Shown: piece by piece, positions 17,462-25,686 of the stretch
How the letters are laid out: each line of letters opens with the position of its first letter
How positions within the stretch are numbered: the first letter of the stretch is position 1
DNA from: Nocardioides jishulii
GTDB lineage: Bacteria; Actinomycetota; Actinomycetes; Propionibacteriales; Nocardioidaceae
Length of the DNA: 64,000 nucleotides
Direction: 5' to 3'
Assembly (NCBI RefSeq): GCF_006007965.1
Contig: NZ_CP040748.1
Coordinates: 3,410,001-3,474,000, forward strand
Notes under the pieces: generated by a model
Databases searched by the model: none
What the model was told of the DNA's origin: nothing
Seen by the model: only the letters and a program-made list of their open reading frames with translations
Translations under genes and position numbers: made by a program

Positions 17462-18862
17462 GTGAACCAGCTCCGCACCGTCTCCGTGGTCCCTGTCGAG
17501 ACCCCGAGCCTCGGCGACCGCAGCTACCTCGCCCACGACGGCGAGGTCGCCTTCGTGGTCGATCCGCAGCGCGACATCGACCGGATCACTTCCCTGCTCG
17601 ACGAGCTGGGGGTGCGCCTGACCCACGTCTTCGAGACCCACATCCACAACGACTACGTCACCGGGGGCCTGGCACTGGCCGAGGCCACGGGTGCCACGTA
17701 CGTCGTCAACGCCGACGACCCGGTCAGCTTCGAGCGTCACGGCGTGCGTGACGGCGAGGTGATCGAGGTCGGCTCGATGCAGGTCACCGCCCTGGCGACG
17801 CCGGGCCACACCTTCACGCACCTGTCCTACGCCCTGGCCCACGACGACGCTTCGGGCACGCCCGTCCACGTCGCGGTCTTCACCGGCGGCTCACTGCTCT
17901 ACGGCGCCACCGGACGACCCGACCTGCTCGGGCCGGACCACACCGACACCCTCGTGCACCACCAGCACGCGTCGGCGCACCGCCTCGCCGAGCTGCTCCC
18001 CGACGCCACCGAGGTCTTCCCGACCCACGGCTTCGGGTCGTTCTGCTCGGCCAGCCAGTCCGACGCGACCTCCTCGACGATCGGCCAGGAACGCCGCAGC
18101 AACCCGGTCCTCACCCAGGACGAGGAGACCTACGTGGCCGAGCTGCTCGCCGGGCTCTCCGCCTGGCCGGCCTACTACGCCCACATGGCTCCGGCCAACC
18201 TGTCCGGACCCGAGGCTCCGTCCCTCGACCTCCCGGCCGAGGCCGACGCCGCCGAGCTGCGCCGTCGGATCGAGGCCGGCGAGTGGGTCGTCGACCTGCG
18301 CCACCGCACCGCCTTCGCCGCCGGCCACGCCCACGGCAGCCTCAACTTCGGCATCGAGGGCCAGTTCGCCACCTACCTCGGCTGGCTCATGGAGTGGGGC
18401 ACCCCGCTCACCCTCCTCGGCGAGAGCGCCGAGCAGGTCGCCGAGGCCCAGCGCGAGCTCGTCAGGATCGGCATCGACCGCCTCGAGGCGCACGCCACCG
18501 GCCGACCCGAGCAGTGGACAGACGGTCCGCTGGCCTCCTTCGAGACCGCCTCCTTCGCCGACCTGGCCCAGGTGCGCCACCACCGCGAGGTCGTGGTGCT
18601 CGACGTACGCCGCGCCGACGAGTTCGGTGCCGCGCACGTCGAAGGGGCTGTCAACGTGCCGCTGCACGCCCTGACCCACTCGCTCGGTGACGTGCCCGCG
18701 GGCGAGGTGTGGGTGCACTGCGCGGCCGGCTACCGGGCCTCCATCGCGGCGTCGCTGCTCGCCGCGGGCGGTCGCCACGTGGTGGCCGTCGACGACGCCT
18801 TCGACAACGCCGGCGCGGTCGGCCTGCCCCTGGTCGGGGACGACGTGCGCGCCTCCGCCTGA
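17462..18862 (+). CDS. Metallo-beta-lactamase / double rhodanese fusion (persulfide dioxygenase-like)
   Basis: This 466-residue protein joins an ETHE1-like metallo-beta-lactamase domain (residues 1-240) to two rhodanese domains. The metal site shows HIHNDYVTGG, the later His in TPGHTFTH and Asp in GATGRPDLLG. Such proteins oxidise glutathione- or other low-molecular-weight persulfides to sulfite. The first rhodanese domain (DLRHRTAFAAGHAHGSLNFG) has no catalytic Cys and is probably structural. The second ends in HCAAGYRAS with an active-site Cys. The GTG start follows AGGAAGGAA. The TauE-type exporter gene starts two bases after its stop. The CstR-type operator in front places it under persulfide control by inference. 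Confidence 0.92.
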   Translation: MNQLRTVSVVPVETPSLGDRSYLAHDGEVAFVVDPQRDIDRITSLLDELGVRLTHVFETHIHNDYVTGGLALAEATGATYVVNADDPVSFERHGVRDGEVIEVGSMQVTALATPGHTFTHLSYALAHDDASGTPVHVAVFTGGSLLYGATGRPDLLGPDHTDTLVHHQHASAHRLAELLPDATEVFPTHGFGSFCSASQSDATSSTIGQERRSNPVLTQDEETYVAELLAGLSAWPAYYAHMAPANLSGPEAPSLDLPAEADAAELRRRIEAGEWVVDLRHRTAFAAGHAHGSLNFGIEGQFATYLGWLMEWGTPLTLLGESAEQVAEAQRELVRIGIDRLEAHATGRPEQWTDGPLASFETASFADLAQVRHHREVVVLDVRRADEFGAAHVEGAVNVPLHALTHSLGDVPAGEVWVHCAAGYRASIAASLLAAGGRHVVAVDDAFDNAGAVGLPLVGDDVRASA

Positions 18863-18863
18863 C

Positions 18864-19676
18864 GTGGCGACCGCGCTCCTGGCCATCGCCATCGGTCTGG
18901 CGATCGGCCTGACGTTGGGCACGCTCGGTGCCGGCGGGTCGATCCTCGCGGTGCCTGTGCTGCTGCACCTGTTCGACCAGTCCCCCTCGACGGCCACCAC
19001 CGGGTCGCTCATCGTGGTCGGCGTCTCCGCCCTCGTCGGCGCGGCCTCCGCCCGCCGGGCCGGGCGGGCGCTGGTCGCCCGCGGCGTGGTCTTCGGCGCC
19101 ACCGCGACCGGCGGCACCGTGCTCGGCGCCCTGGCCTCCACCCGGGTGCCCGAGGACGTGCTGACGGCCGCGTTCGCCGTGCTGATGCTGCTCGTGGGCG
19201 CGCTGATGGTGCGTCAGCTCGTCGACCGTGGACGCCAGCAGGAGGAGGCGGACGACTTCGCCGAACCCATCCTGACCTTCGACCCCCGCCTCGCGGTGAA
19301 CTGGCCGCAAGCGGCCAAGGTGCTGGTCACCGCCACGGTGGTCGGCCTGCTCACCGGCTTCCTCGGAGTGGGCGGCGGCTTCCTCGTGGTGCCCGCCCTG
19401 GTGCTGGCACTCGGTCTCCCGATGCGCCACGCGGCCGGGACCTCACTGGTCGTGATCGCCCTGACCAGCGCCACGGCGCTGGCCACCCGCGCCGGCCTGG
19501 GCAGCCACCCCGACTGGGACGTCGTCCTCCCCCTCGCCGCGGCCTCCGTCGTGGGCGCCCTGCTGGGCACCCGACTGGCCGGGCGGGTCAACCGACGCGC
19601 GCTCTCCGGCGCCTTCGCGGCGCTCGTGCTGGCCGTCGGCATCTTCACCGCCGTCCAGGCCGTCAGCGGCCTGTGA
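18864..19676 (+). CDS. TauE/SafE-family sulfite/anion exporter
   Basis: This 270-residue membrane protein has about eight helices in two related halves, each led by a glycine-rich motif (GLTLGTLGAGGSILAVPVLL and LTGFLGVGGGFLVVPALVLA). These are the repeated signatures of TauE/SafE exporters, which carry sulfite and other organosulfur anions. GTG 18864 starts two bases after the stop of the persulfide dioxygenase-like gene, so the exporter could remove the sulfite that enzyme makes. Direction and substrate are inferred from family and context. Confidence 0.9.
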   Translation: MATALLAIAIGLAIGLTLGTLGAGGSILAVPVLLHLFDQSPSTATTGSLIVVGVSALVGAASARRAGRALVARGVVFGATATGGTVLGALASTRVPEDVLTAAFAVLMLLVGALMVRQLVDRGRQQEEADDFAEPILTFDPRLAVNWPQAAKVLVTATVVGLLTGFLGVGGGFLVVPALVLALGLPMRHAAGTSLVVIALTSATALATRAGLGSHPDWDVVLPLAAASVVGALLGTRLAGRVNRRALSGAFAALVLAVGIFTAVQAVSGL

Positions 19677-19743
19677 CCCGCACTCCACCTCGACACGACA
19701 ACACCCCCACCGGTCCCACCCGGGACCACCGAAGGAGAGCCCC

Positions 19744-19941
19744 ATGTGCCAGCCCACCGTCTGCAAGAAGTGCGCCAGGACCACCTGGAAGGGCTGCGGC
19801 ATGCACGTCGCCCAGGTGATGGCGAACGTGCCGAAGGACCAGCAGTGCCCCGGCCACGACGGCGAGAAGACCGCCGAGGCCGTGAAGCCGTCCGCCCTGG
19901 CCGGTGGTGGCCTGATGAAGTGGCTCCGCGGCGAGAAGTGA
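19744..19941 (+). CDS. Small Cys-rich conserved protein
   Basis: This 65-residue protein carries five cysteines, in MCQPTVCKKCARTTWKGCG and later in DQQCPGHD, with His in GMHV between. The N-terminal pattern CxxxxCxxC...TWxGCGxHV is widespread in small bacterial and some eukaryotic proteins, and a bound zinc is plausible. Function is unknown. A clear ribosome site (AAGGAG) precedes the ATG. It lies 67 bases after the exporter gene, in the same direction, so it may belong to the sulfur operon. Confidence 0.82.
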   Translation: MCQPTVCKKCARTTWKGCGMHVAQVMANVPKDQQCPGHDGEKTAEAVKPSALAGGGLMKWLRGEK

Positions 19942-19947
19942 CCCGAG

Positions 19948-19976
19948 CTCAGTAGGTCAGGCCTCAGTAGGTCAGG
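19948..19976. repeat. Tandem repeat over the carrier-protein stop codon
   Basis: The 14-base unit CTCAGTAGGTCAGG occurs at 19948-19961 and again at 19963-19976. The second copy (upstream on the minus strand) holds the end of the biotinyl carrier gene. The 15-base period keeps frame. Confidence 0.75.
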
Positions 19977-20194
19977 ACGAGAAGGACGTCGCCCTCCTGG
20001 ACGACGGCCCCCGGCTCGAACCGGACGTCGGTGACGACCCCCGACACCTCCGAGAGCACCGGGATCTCCATCTTCATCGACTCCAGCAGCACCACGGTCT
20101 CACCGACCTCGACGGAGTCGCCGACGGTGACGGGCACCTCCAGGACGTTCGAGGCCATCTCGGCGGTCACGGGGAAGATCTTGTTGCGGGCCAT
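19964..20194 (-). CDS. Biotin/lipoyl-binding carrier protein
   Basis: This 76-residue single-domain carrier is related to the biotinyl domain of acyl-CoA carboxylases. The attachment motif is ESMKMEIPV (Lys about residue 41), with the symmetric beta strands VPVTVGDSVEVGETVVLLE and VSGVVTDVRFEPGAVV around it. The MKM motif favours biotin over lipoate. No carboxylase gene is adjacent in this window, so the partner is unknown. The last codons with the stop are repeated once immediately downstream (14-base unit, period 15), giving a second in-frame stop. Confidence 0.85.
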   Translation of the reverse strand: MARNKIFPVTAEMASNVLEVPVTVGDSVEVGETVVLLESMKMEIPVLSEVSGVVTDVRFEPGAVVQEGDVLLVLTY

Positions 20195-20273
20195 GCGGGG
20201 GACGCTAAGCGTTACCCGCAGGTACCCGAAACCGGGAGCTCGACGCGACCCGCGCGCGCTCAGAGCACGAGAA

Positions 20274-21809
20274 TCAGAGCGACGAGAAGCGGGGCGGCTC
20301 CGGGCGTACGGCGTGGGCCTCCTCGGCCGCCCGCGCCCGCGCCCCTCGCTGCCCGGTGAAGGCCAGGTCGAGCCGGATGATCAGGTAGCCCACGACGAGG
20401 CCCAGGGCGACGCTGTAGGCGGTCTGGAGGCCCGCCTCCACGTAGGAGGTGTCCAGGTTGACCAGGCGCTGGGCCACGGGCAGCGTGGCGGCCGCACCGA
20501 AGGCGCAGACCCACCACCCCTGACGCCGACGGGCTCGCATGTGGACGCCCCAGACCAGCGCGGGGACGCCGAGGAAGATCGTCAGCGGTCGAGGCACGGC
20601 GCCGATCGTCGAGCGCAACCACTCCGAGAGCTCGCTGCCGCTGGCCATCCCGTTGCCGGCATAGCTGCGCAGCAGCTCGGTGTAGACGAGGCTGACGGCC
20701 AGCACCAGGGTGCCGACCACGACGATGACCAGGCCACGCGTGCCGAGGCCGTGGAGGCCCGCGGCGAAGCGCCACACCAGCGCGAACATGAGCAGGAAGC
20801 CCACGGCCAACGTGACGTAGCCGAAGCGGGTGGTCGAGGCGACCGGCTCGAAGCCGACCGTCGCGAAGGCGCCGACGGAGGCGACCGCCGTGGCCACCAC
20901 CACCTCGCGCACCGCCGCCGGGAAGGTGCGCGCCGGCACGGTGATCACCACCGCCAGCAGCCCGCTGACCACGCAGGTCAGCACCGCCGCCCCACTGCGC
21001 AGCACCTCCACGTCGGAGACAACGGCGGTCACGCCGATCGCGACCGCGAGGGCGGAGAAGACGACCTGGCGACCGCCGGTGCGTGCCATCACCGCCCAGG
21101 CGTACGTCGCGATCACGCAGACCGCACCCGCGCCGTCGAGCCACTCCGGGCCCCGGTGGAGGGCGGCTGCGGCGAGCAGGATGATCCCGGTGAGGCACAC
21201 GCAGCCCCAGAAGAAGACGCGCGTCAGGGCCTCGCGCCGATGCGCGCGTGCGACCTCGGGGCTCTCCTCCTCGACGGCGGTCGGCATGGGCGGGTCGACC
21301 ACGTAGCCCTCGGGGGCACGGAAGTCGGGGTCGGGCGCGGGGGGCAGGTCGAGCGGAGCCGGCGCCAGGTCGACGACGGGCTCCGCGACCGGGAGCACCG
21401 CTCCGACGACGGCGTCCTGGGAGACGTGGTTGACCACCGGCGCGCCGGGCGGGAGCACCGCCTCCGGCATCACCGGGGCCACGGCGGGCGGCACCACCGG
21501 CGGCACGACGGGGGCTGCAGGAGCGGGCACGACCGGCGGGACGCCGGGAGAGCCGATCAGCGCGGCACGGATGCCGAAGGGGTCGGCGTCCAGCAGGGGA
21601 CGGTCGAGCGGGTCCACCTGCGGTGCCGACGACGCGACGGAGGCCGGCTCGGTCCCGAGCAGCGGTTCCTGGACGACGGGGATCGACGTCGTCGTGTCAC
21701 CGGGACCGGCGATGCGTCGACCCGCGGGAGGCTTGCCGTGGCGAGTGACCTTGAAGCCACCGAAGCGGGACGGCTTCGGGGCAGCACGACGACCTGGGCG
21801 TTGGGACAC
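20274..21809 (-). CDS. Hypothetical membrane protein with Pro-rich N-terminus
   Basis: This 511-residue protein has a basic start (MSQRPGRRAAPKPSRFGGFK), then about 170 residues rich in Pro, Val and Ala and presumably disordered and cytoplasmic. About ten membrane helices follow from residue 190 to 490, then a basic tail. I do not recognise a family. The arrangement suggests an integral membrane protein with a long cytoplasmic extension. The nitrilase gene upstream ends nine bases before its start, so the two may share a transcript. Confidence 0.7.
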   Translation of the reverse strand: MSQRPGRRAAPKPSRFGGFKVTRHGKPPAGRRIAGPGDTTTSIPVVQEPLLGTEPASVASSAPQVDPLDRPLLDADPFGIRAALIGSPGVPPVVPAPAAPVVPPVVPPAVAPVMPEAVLPPGAPVVNHVSQDAVVGAVLPVAEPVVDLAPAPLDLPPAPDPDFRAPEGYVVDPPMPTAVEEESPEVARAHRREALTRVFFWGCVCLTGIILLAAAALHRGPEWLDGAGAVCVIATYAWAVMARTGGRQVVFSALAVAIGVTAVVSDVEVLRSGAAVLTCVVSGLLAVVITVPARTFPAAVREVVVATAVASVGAFATVGFEPVASTTRFGYVTLAVGFLLMFALVWRFAAGLHGLGTRGLVIVVVGTLVLAVSLVYTELLRSYAGNGMASGSELSEWLRSTIGAVPRPLTIFLGVPALVWGVHMRARRRQGWWVCAFGAAATLPVAQRLVNLDTSYVEAGLQTAYSVALGLVVGYLIIRLDLAFTGQRGARARAAEEAHAVRPEPPRFSSL

Positions 21810-21818
21810 GCAGTGAGG

Positions 21819-22606
21819 TTACCCGCGTCGGTTCGCCAACGAAGGGTTCACCTTGCGGGCACGGACCACCTGGTCGCGATCCAGGAGCGTCGCGACGTTG
21901 CCCTCACCACACCCGAGCTCGACCAGCACGTCGCCCATGGGGGAGACCACGGTCGAATGACCGGTGTAGCGGGGCTCCGGCTGCCCGACGGCGACCACGT
22001 AGACCGTGTTCTCTATCGCACGGGCATGGACGAGGGTGCGCCAGTGGTCGCGCTTGTGTTCGCCGGCGACCCACGCCGCCGGCAGCACCAGCACCTCAGC
22101 GCCTGCGTCGACCAGGGCCCGCGCCAGCTCGGGGAAGCGCAGGTCGTAGCAGGTCATCAGGCCCACCTTGAAGCCCTGGACGTCGATGACGACCGGCTTC
22201 CACTCACCTGCGCTCAGGCGCTCGGACTCCTTGTGGCCGAAGGAGTCGTAGAGGTGGATCTTGTCGTACTCGGCGTTGGCCTCTCCGCGCACGACCAAGG
22301 TGTTGAGCGGGCGCCGAGGATCGTCGGAGCGCCGGATCATCCCGGCCACGATGGTGATGCCGCGCTCGGCGGCGGTCTCCGTGAGGGCGGTGACGAACGG
22401 GCCGTCGAGGTCCTCGGCGAAGGGCGCCAGGTCGCTGTCGGGCTCCCGAAGTCGCGGGCGAAGACCTCCGGGAAGACCACGAGCTCACCCGGTTCGGCGT
22501 GGGCGACCAGGCCGCTCAGCCGCCGCCGGTTCTCCTCGGGATCCAGGCTCGACGCCGCCTGCACCAACCGCACCCGCAACGTCTGGTGGTCCTGTCCCGG
22601 TGCCAT
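21819..22606 (-). CDS. Nitrilase-superfamily carbon-nitrogen hydrolase, frameshifted
   Basis: This is a hydrolase of the nitrilase/amidase superfamily. All three catalytic residues are present but in two frames: Glu in VVFPEVF (first frame), and Lys in EYDKIHLYD and Cys in MTCYDLRFPE (second frame). The switch is at about 22446; restoring one base in TTCGG-GAGCCC gives a smooth join and a 262-residue protein of normal length. A missing base in the sequence is likelier than a pseudogene. The sequence resembles omega-amidase-like members, but substrate is not determined. A TACGCT hexamer eight bases before the ATG suggests a leaderless start. It diverges from mobA. Confidence 0.85.
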
Positions 22607-22655
22607 GCCCCCAGCGTAGACCCGCCCTCGGGCCTCAGGTGCCACGATGGTCCGC

Positions 22656-23232
22656 ATGCCCGCCCTGCCCCCCACCTTCGGTGCCGTCGTACTCACCGGC
22701 GGGACGGGCGTACGCATGGGCGGGGCCGACAAGGCCGCGGTCGCGTTCCGCGGTCGTACGCTCCTCGACCACGCGCTGGCCGCGACCGTCGAGGCGAACG
22801 AGGTCGTGGTGGTCGGGCCGCCCACCGCCCGGCGTGCGGACCGTGCGCGAGGAGCCAGCGGGGGGCGGACCTGCCGCTGGCCTGCTCGCGGGCCGGGACG
22901 CGCTGTCGTCCGAGGGGGTGGCGCCCGAGTGGCTGGTGGCTCTGGCGGTGGACATGCCGATGGTGACCCCGGCGACCGTACGCCGCCTGCTCGTCGCCGC
23001 CGACGGGCACGACGGGGCTGTGCTGGTCGACGCGGAGGGTCACCGCCAGCTCTGCGTGGCGCTGCGCACCTCCCGCCTCGACGACGTACGCCCGGCGGAC
23101 GCCCGCGGCCTCGGGTTCTTCCGGCTGCTCGCCGGGCTCGACCTCGCCCCGGTGGTCGCGCAGGGCGCCGAGGCCAGCGACCTGGACACCTGGGCCGACG
23201 TCGAGGCTCTGGAGTCACCGGACCGGACCTGA
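22656..23232 (+). CDS. mobA: Molybdenum cofactor guanylyltransferase, frameshifted
   Basis: MobA attaches GMP to molybdopterin to form the guanine dinucleotide cofactor. The N-terminus FGAVVLTGGTGVRMGGADKA is the nucleotide-binding loop of the family. The frame breaks at about 22830; removing one C from CGGCGTGCGG continues as VRTVREEPAGGGPAAGLLAG and then LVALAVDMPMVTP to the stop at 23232, about 191 residues in all. ATG 22656 has CACGAT seven bases upstream; ATG 22647 is a possible alternative. The indel is probably a sequence error. It is 25 kb from modABC and not part of that operon. Confidence 0.82.
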
Positions 23233-23257
23233 CCGCACGTCCCGCTACCCTCGGGCC

Positions 23258-24241
23258 ATGCGCGCCGTCACGATCACCGAGCCCGGAGGGCCCGAGGTCC
23301 TCACCGTCGTCGACCTGCCCGACCTCACGCCCGGAGCGGGTGAGGTCCTGGTGGAGGTCGTCGCCACCGCGGTCAACAAGGCCGACACCCTGCAGCGCAA
23401 GGGCTTCTACCCACCGCCGCCCGGCGCCTCCGACGTGCTCGGCCTGGAGTGCAGCGGCCGCGTCGCCGCGCTCGGTGAGGGCGTCACCGACTGGGAGGTC
23501 GGCGACGAGGTCTGCGCCCTGCTCGCCGGCGGTGGCTACGCCAGCCAGGTCGTGGTGCCGGCGGGTCAGCTCATGCCCGTGCCCGAGGGCGTCGACCTGG
23601 TCTCCGCGGCCGCGCTGCCCGAGGTCGCCACGACCGTGTGGTCCAACGTCTTCATGACCGCCGACCTCGAGCCGGGTGAGTCGTTCCTGGTCCACGGAGG
23701 CGCCGGCGGCATCGGCACCTTCGCCATCCAGCTGGCCTCGGCACTCGGGGTCAAGGTCTTCACGACCGCGGGCTCGACGGAGAAGCTGGCCGTCTGCGCC
23801 GAGCTCGGGGCCGACGTGACCATCAACTACCGCGAGGAGGACTTCCTGACCGTCGTGCGGGAGGTCACCGACGGACGCGGCGTCGACGTCATCCTCGACA
23901 ACATGGGCGCGAAGTACCTCGACGCCAACGTCTCGGCGCTCGCCGACGACGGCCGCCTGGTGATCATCGGGATGCAGGGTGGCGTCAAGGCCGAGCTCAA
24001 CATCTCCAAGCTCCTGGCCAAGCGCGGGTCGGTCATCGCCACCTCCCTGCGGGCGCGCCCCGACGCACAGAAGGCGCTCATCTGTGCCGACGTCGTCGAG
24101 CACGTGTGGCCCCTGGTCGAGGACGGTCAGGTCAGCCCGGTCATCCACGAGGTGCTTCCGCTCGCCGACGTCGCCCGCGCCCACCAGCTGATGGACGACA
24201 GCGGCCACGTCGGCAAGATCGTCCTCAAGGTCGCCGACTGA
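23258..24241 (+). CDS. NAD(P)H-quinone oxidoreductase, zeta-crystallin type
   Basis: This 327-residue medium-chain dehydrogenase/reductase lacks the structural and catalytic zinc ligands. It matches the PIG3/quinone oxidoreductase subgroup: MRAVTITEPGGPEVL start, VNKADTLQRKGFYPPPPGASDVLGLE near residue 45-70, the nucleotide fold HGGAGGIGTFAIQLA, and RGVDVILDNMGAKYLDANV. Such enzymes reduce quinones with NADPH. A TACCCT hexamer six bases before the ATG and no ribosome site suggest a leaderless mRNA. Confidence 0.9.
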   Translation: MRAVTITEPGGPEVLTVVDLPDLTPGAGEVLVEVVATAVNKADTLQRKGFYPPPPGASDVLGLECSGRVAALGEGVTDWEVGDEVCALLAGGGYASQVVVPAGQLMPVPEGVDLVSAAALPEVATTVWSNVFMTADLEPGESFLVHGGAGGIGTFAIQLASALGVKVFTTAGSTEKLAVCAELGADVTINYREEDFLTVVREVTDGRGVDVILDNMGAKYLDANVSALADDGRLVIIGMQGGVKAELNISKLLAKRGSVIATSLRARPDAQKALICADVVEHVWPLVEDGQVSPVIHEVLPLADVARAHQLMDDSGHVGKIVLKVAD

Positions 24242-24290
24242 GGCCCTTCTTGGGGCTGACCCCTGACCGGACGCGAACTAGTGTGGGCTC

Positions 24291-24959
24291 ATGACTGACC
24301 CCAACGCCCAGAACCCGTCCGGTCCCGGCCGGGACGACCTCGCGAGCGAGGTGCAGGTCGAGGTCCCCCAGGGCCACGTCCTGGTCATCGGTCCCGACGG
24401 GGAGCCCGTCGGCACCGTCCCCGCCGAGGTCGTCGCGCAGGCCCAGGAGGAGGCGGAGGGCGAGGACGAGTCCCCCTCCAGCGTCACCGACCTCGTGGAG
24501 CAGCCCGCCAAGGTGATGCGGATCGGGTCGATGATCCGTCAGCTCCTCGAGGAGGTGAAGTCGGCTCCCCTCGACGAGGCCAGCCGAGCCCGCCTCCGCG
24601 ACATCCACCAGGCGTCCATCAAGGAGCTCGAGACGGGGCTCGCCCCCGAGCTGATCGAGGAGCTGGAGCGGATCGCGCTCCCCTTCACCGACAACGCCAC
24701 CCCCTCGGACGGTGAGCTGCGGATCGCGCAGGCCCAGCTGGTCGGGTGGCTGGAAGGCCTCTTCCACGGCATCCAGACCGCGATCTACGCCCAGCAGATG
24801 GCCAGCAGGGCGCAGCTCGAGCAGATGCGTCGGGCGCTGCCCGGCATGGCGGCCGGTGCACAGCCCGGCGTCCCCGGTGCACAGCCCGGTCCAGGCCCGC
24901 AGCACCGTCCCCAGCCGGGTGGCGACAGCGGCCAGCCGTCCGGAGGCATGTACCTCTGA
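24291..24959 (+). CDS. bpa: Bacterial proteasome activator
   Basis: This 222-residue protein corresponds to Bpa (DUF2587), the ATP-independent ring that opens the actinobacterial 20S proteasome gate. The central four-helix region shows KVMRIGSMIRQLLEEVK, ELIEELERIALPF and LVGWLEGLFHGIQTAIYAQQM. The tail after a Gly/Pro/Gln-rich linker ends in GMYL, matching the GQYL-type C-terminus that docks into proteasome pockets, with Met in place of Gln. A TAGTGT hexamer six bases before the ATG suggests leaderless expression. No proteasome subunit gene is in the window. Confidence 0.9.
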   Translation: MTDPNAQNPSGPGRDDLASEVQVEVPQGHVLVIGPDGEPVGTVPAEVVAQAQEEAEGEDESPSSVTDLVEQPAKVMRIGSMIRQLLEEVKSAPLDEASRARLRDIHQASIKELETGLAPELIEELERIALPFTDNATPSDGELRIAQAQLVGWLEGLFHGIQTAIYAQQMASRAQLEQMRRALPGMAAGAQPGVPGAQPGPGPQHRPQPGGDSGQPSGGMYL

Positions 24960-25024
24960 CGGACGCGAGCCCCGGCCCATGGTCAGGGCTGAGCGTCAGG
25001 GCTGAGCGTCGGGCGAGGCCGACG

Positions 25025-25654
25025 TCAGTGGCGGTTGACCCGTCCGACGACGGCGAGGCCGAGCAGGCCGAGCAGGATCGCCGCCGCGCCCGGCGCCGCG
25101 AGACGCGCGAAGTCGTCGGGGGCAGACTTCTCCACCTTCGTACGGACGGCCTTCTCGGGGTCGGGCTCAGGCAGGCGCTCGCCCACGCCCAGCGACCTCT
25201 GCACGACGGCCAGGTCGCGCGGACGCAGCGGCCGCGTCCCGGCGCAGGACGTCGTGGTGGCGGCAGTCGTGGTCAGGAAGAGCCAGCGGTCACCCTCCTT
25301 CGGCTCGCCCAGGCTGCACGAGCTGCCGAGCGAGTTGGTGACCGTGACCCGCGCGCTGGACAACTCGCCCTTGAAGAGACGCTGGGCGACGACCTGCAGC
25401 TGCTGCTTGCCGTCGCTGGAGGTCGAGGTGCCCTGCACGACGCCGGTGTAGACGACGTCGGCCCGCTTGGTGAGCTTCTTGAGGTCCTGGGTCTTGCAGG
25501 AGCAGGCGGCCTGGGCGGGTGCCTGGACGGCGAGGATCCCGGCGCTCGCGACCAGGGCGACCAGGGCGGCCAGGAGCAGGCTCAGCCCGGCCCGCGGAAT
25601 CGCCCGGACACGGTCTCCGTGGAGAGGTCGACTGACCCGGTCGGTGCGCGGCAT
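25025..25654 (-). CDS. Secreted, C-terminally anchored hypothetical protein (NTR/TIMP-like)
   Basis: This 209-residue exported protein has a signal peptide (LSLLLAALVALVASAGILAV, cleavage near AQA). A mature N-terminus starting with ACSC follows, then DVVYTGVV and CSLGEPKEGDRWLFL. The Cys-x-Cys right after cleavage and the following strands recall NTR/TIMP-like folds. A C-terminal hydrophobic helix (AAPGAAAILLGLLGLAVVG) and a short basic tail would anchor it in the membrane. Function is unknown. TACGCT lies six bases before the ATG. Confidence 0.75.
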   Translation of the reverse strand: MPRTDRVSRPLHGDRVRAIPRAGLSLLLAALVALVASAGILAVQAPAQAACSCKTQDLKKLTKRADVVYTGVVQGTSTSSDGKQQLQVVAQRLFKGELSSARVTVTNSLGSSCSLGEPKEGDRWLFLTTTAATTTSCAGTRPLRPRDLAVVQRSLGVGERLPEPDPEKAVRTKVEKSAPDDFARLAAPGAAAILLGLLGLAVVGRVNRH

Positions 25655-25686
25655 GGCGACAGCGTAGCGCCGCCCCAGGGGCGAGG

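Noticed and set aside
20031..22619. A very long plus-strand open frame over the carrier, membrane protein and nitrilase genes
   Set aside because: His/Arg/Asp-rich composition without domains; the minus-strand genes are well supported.
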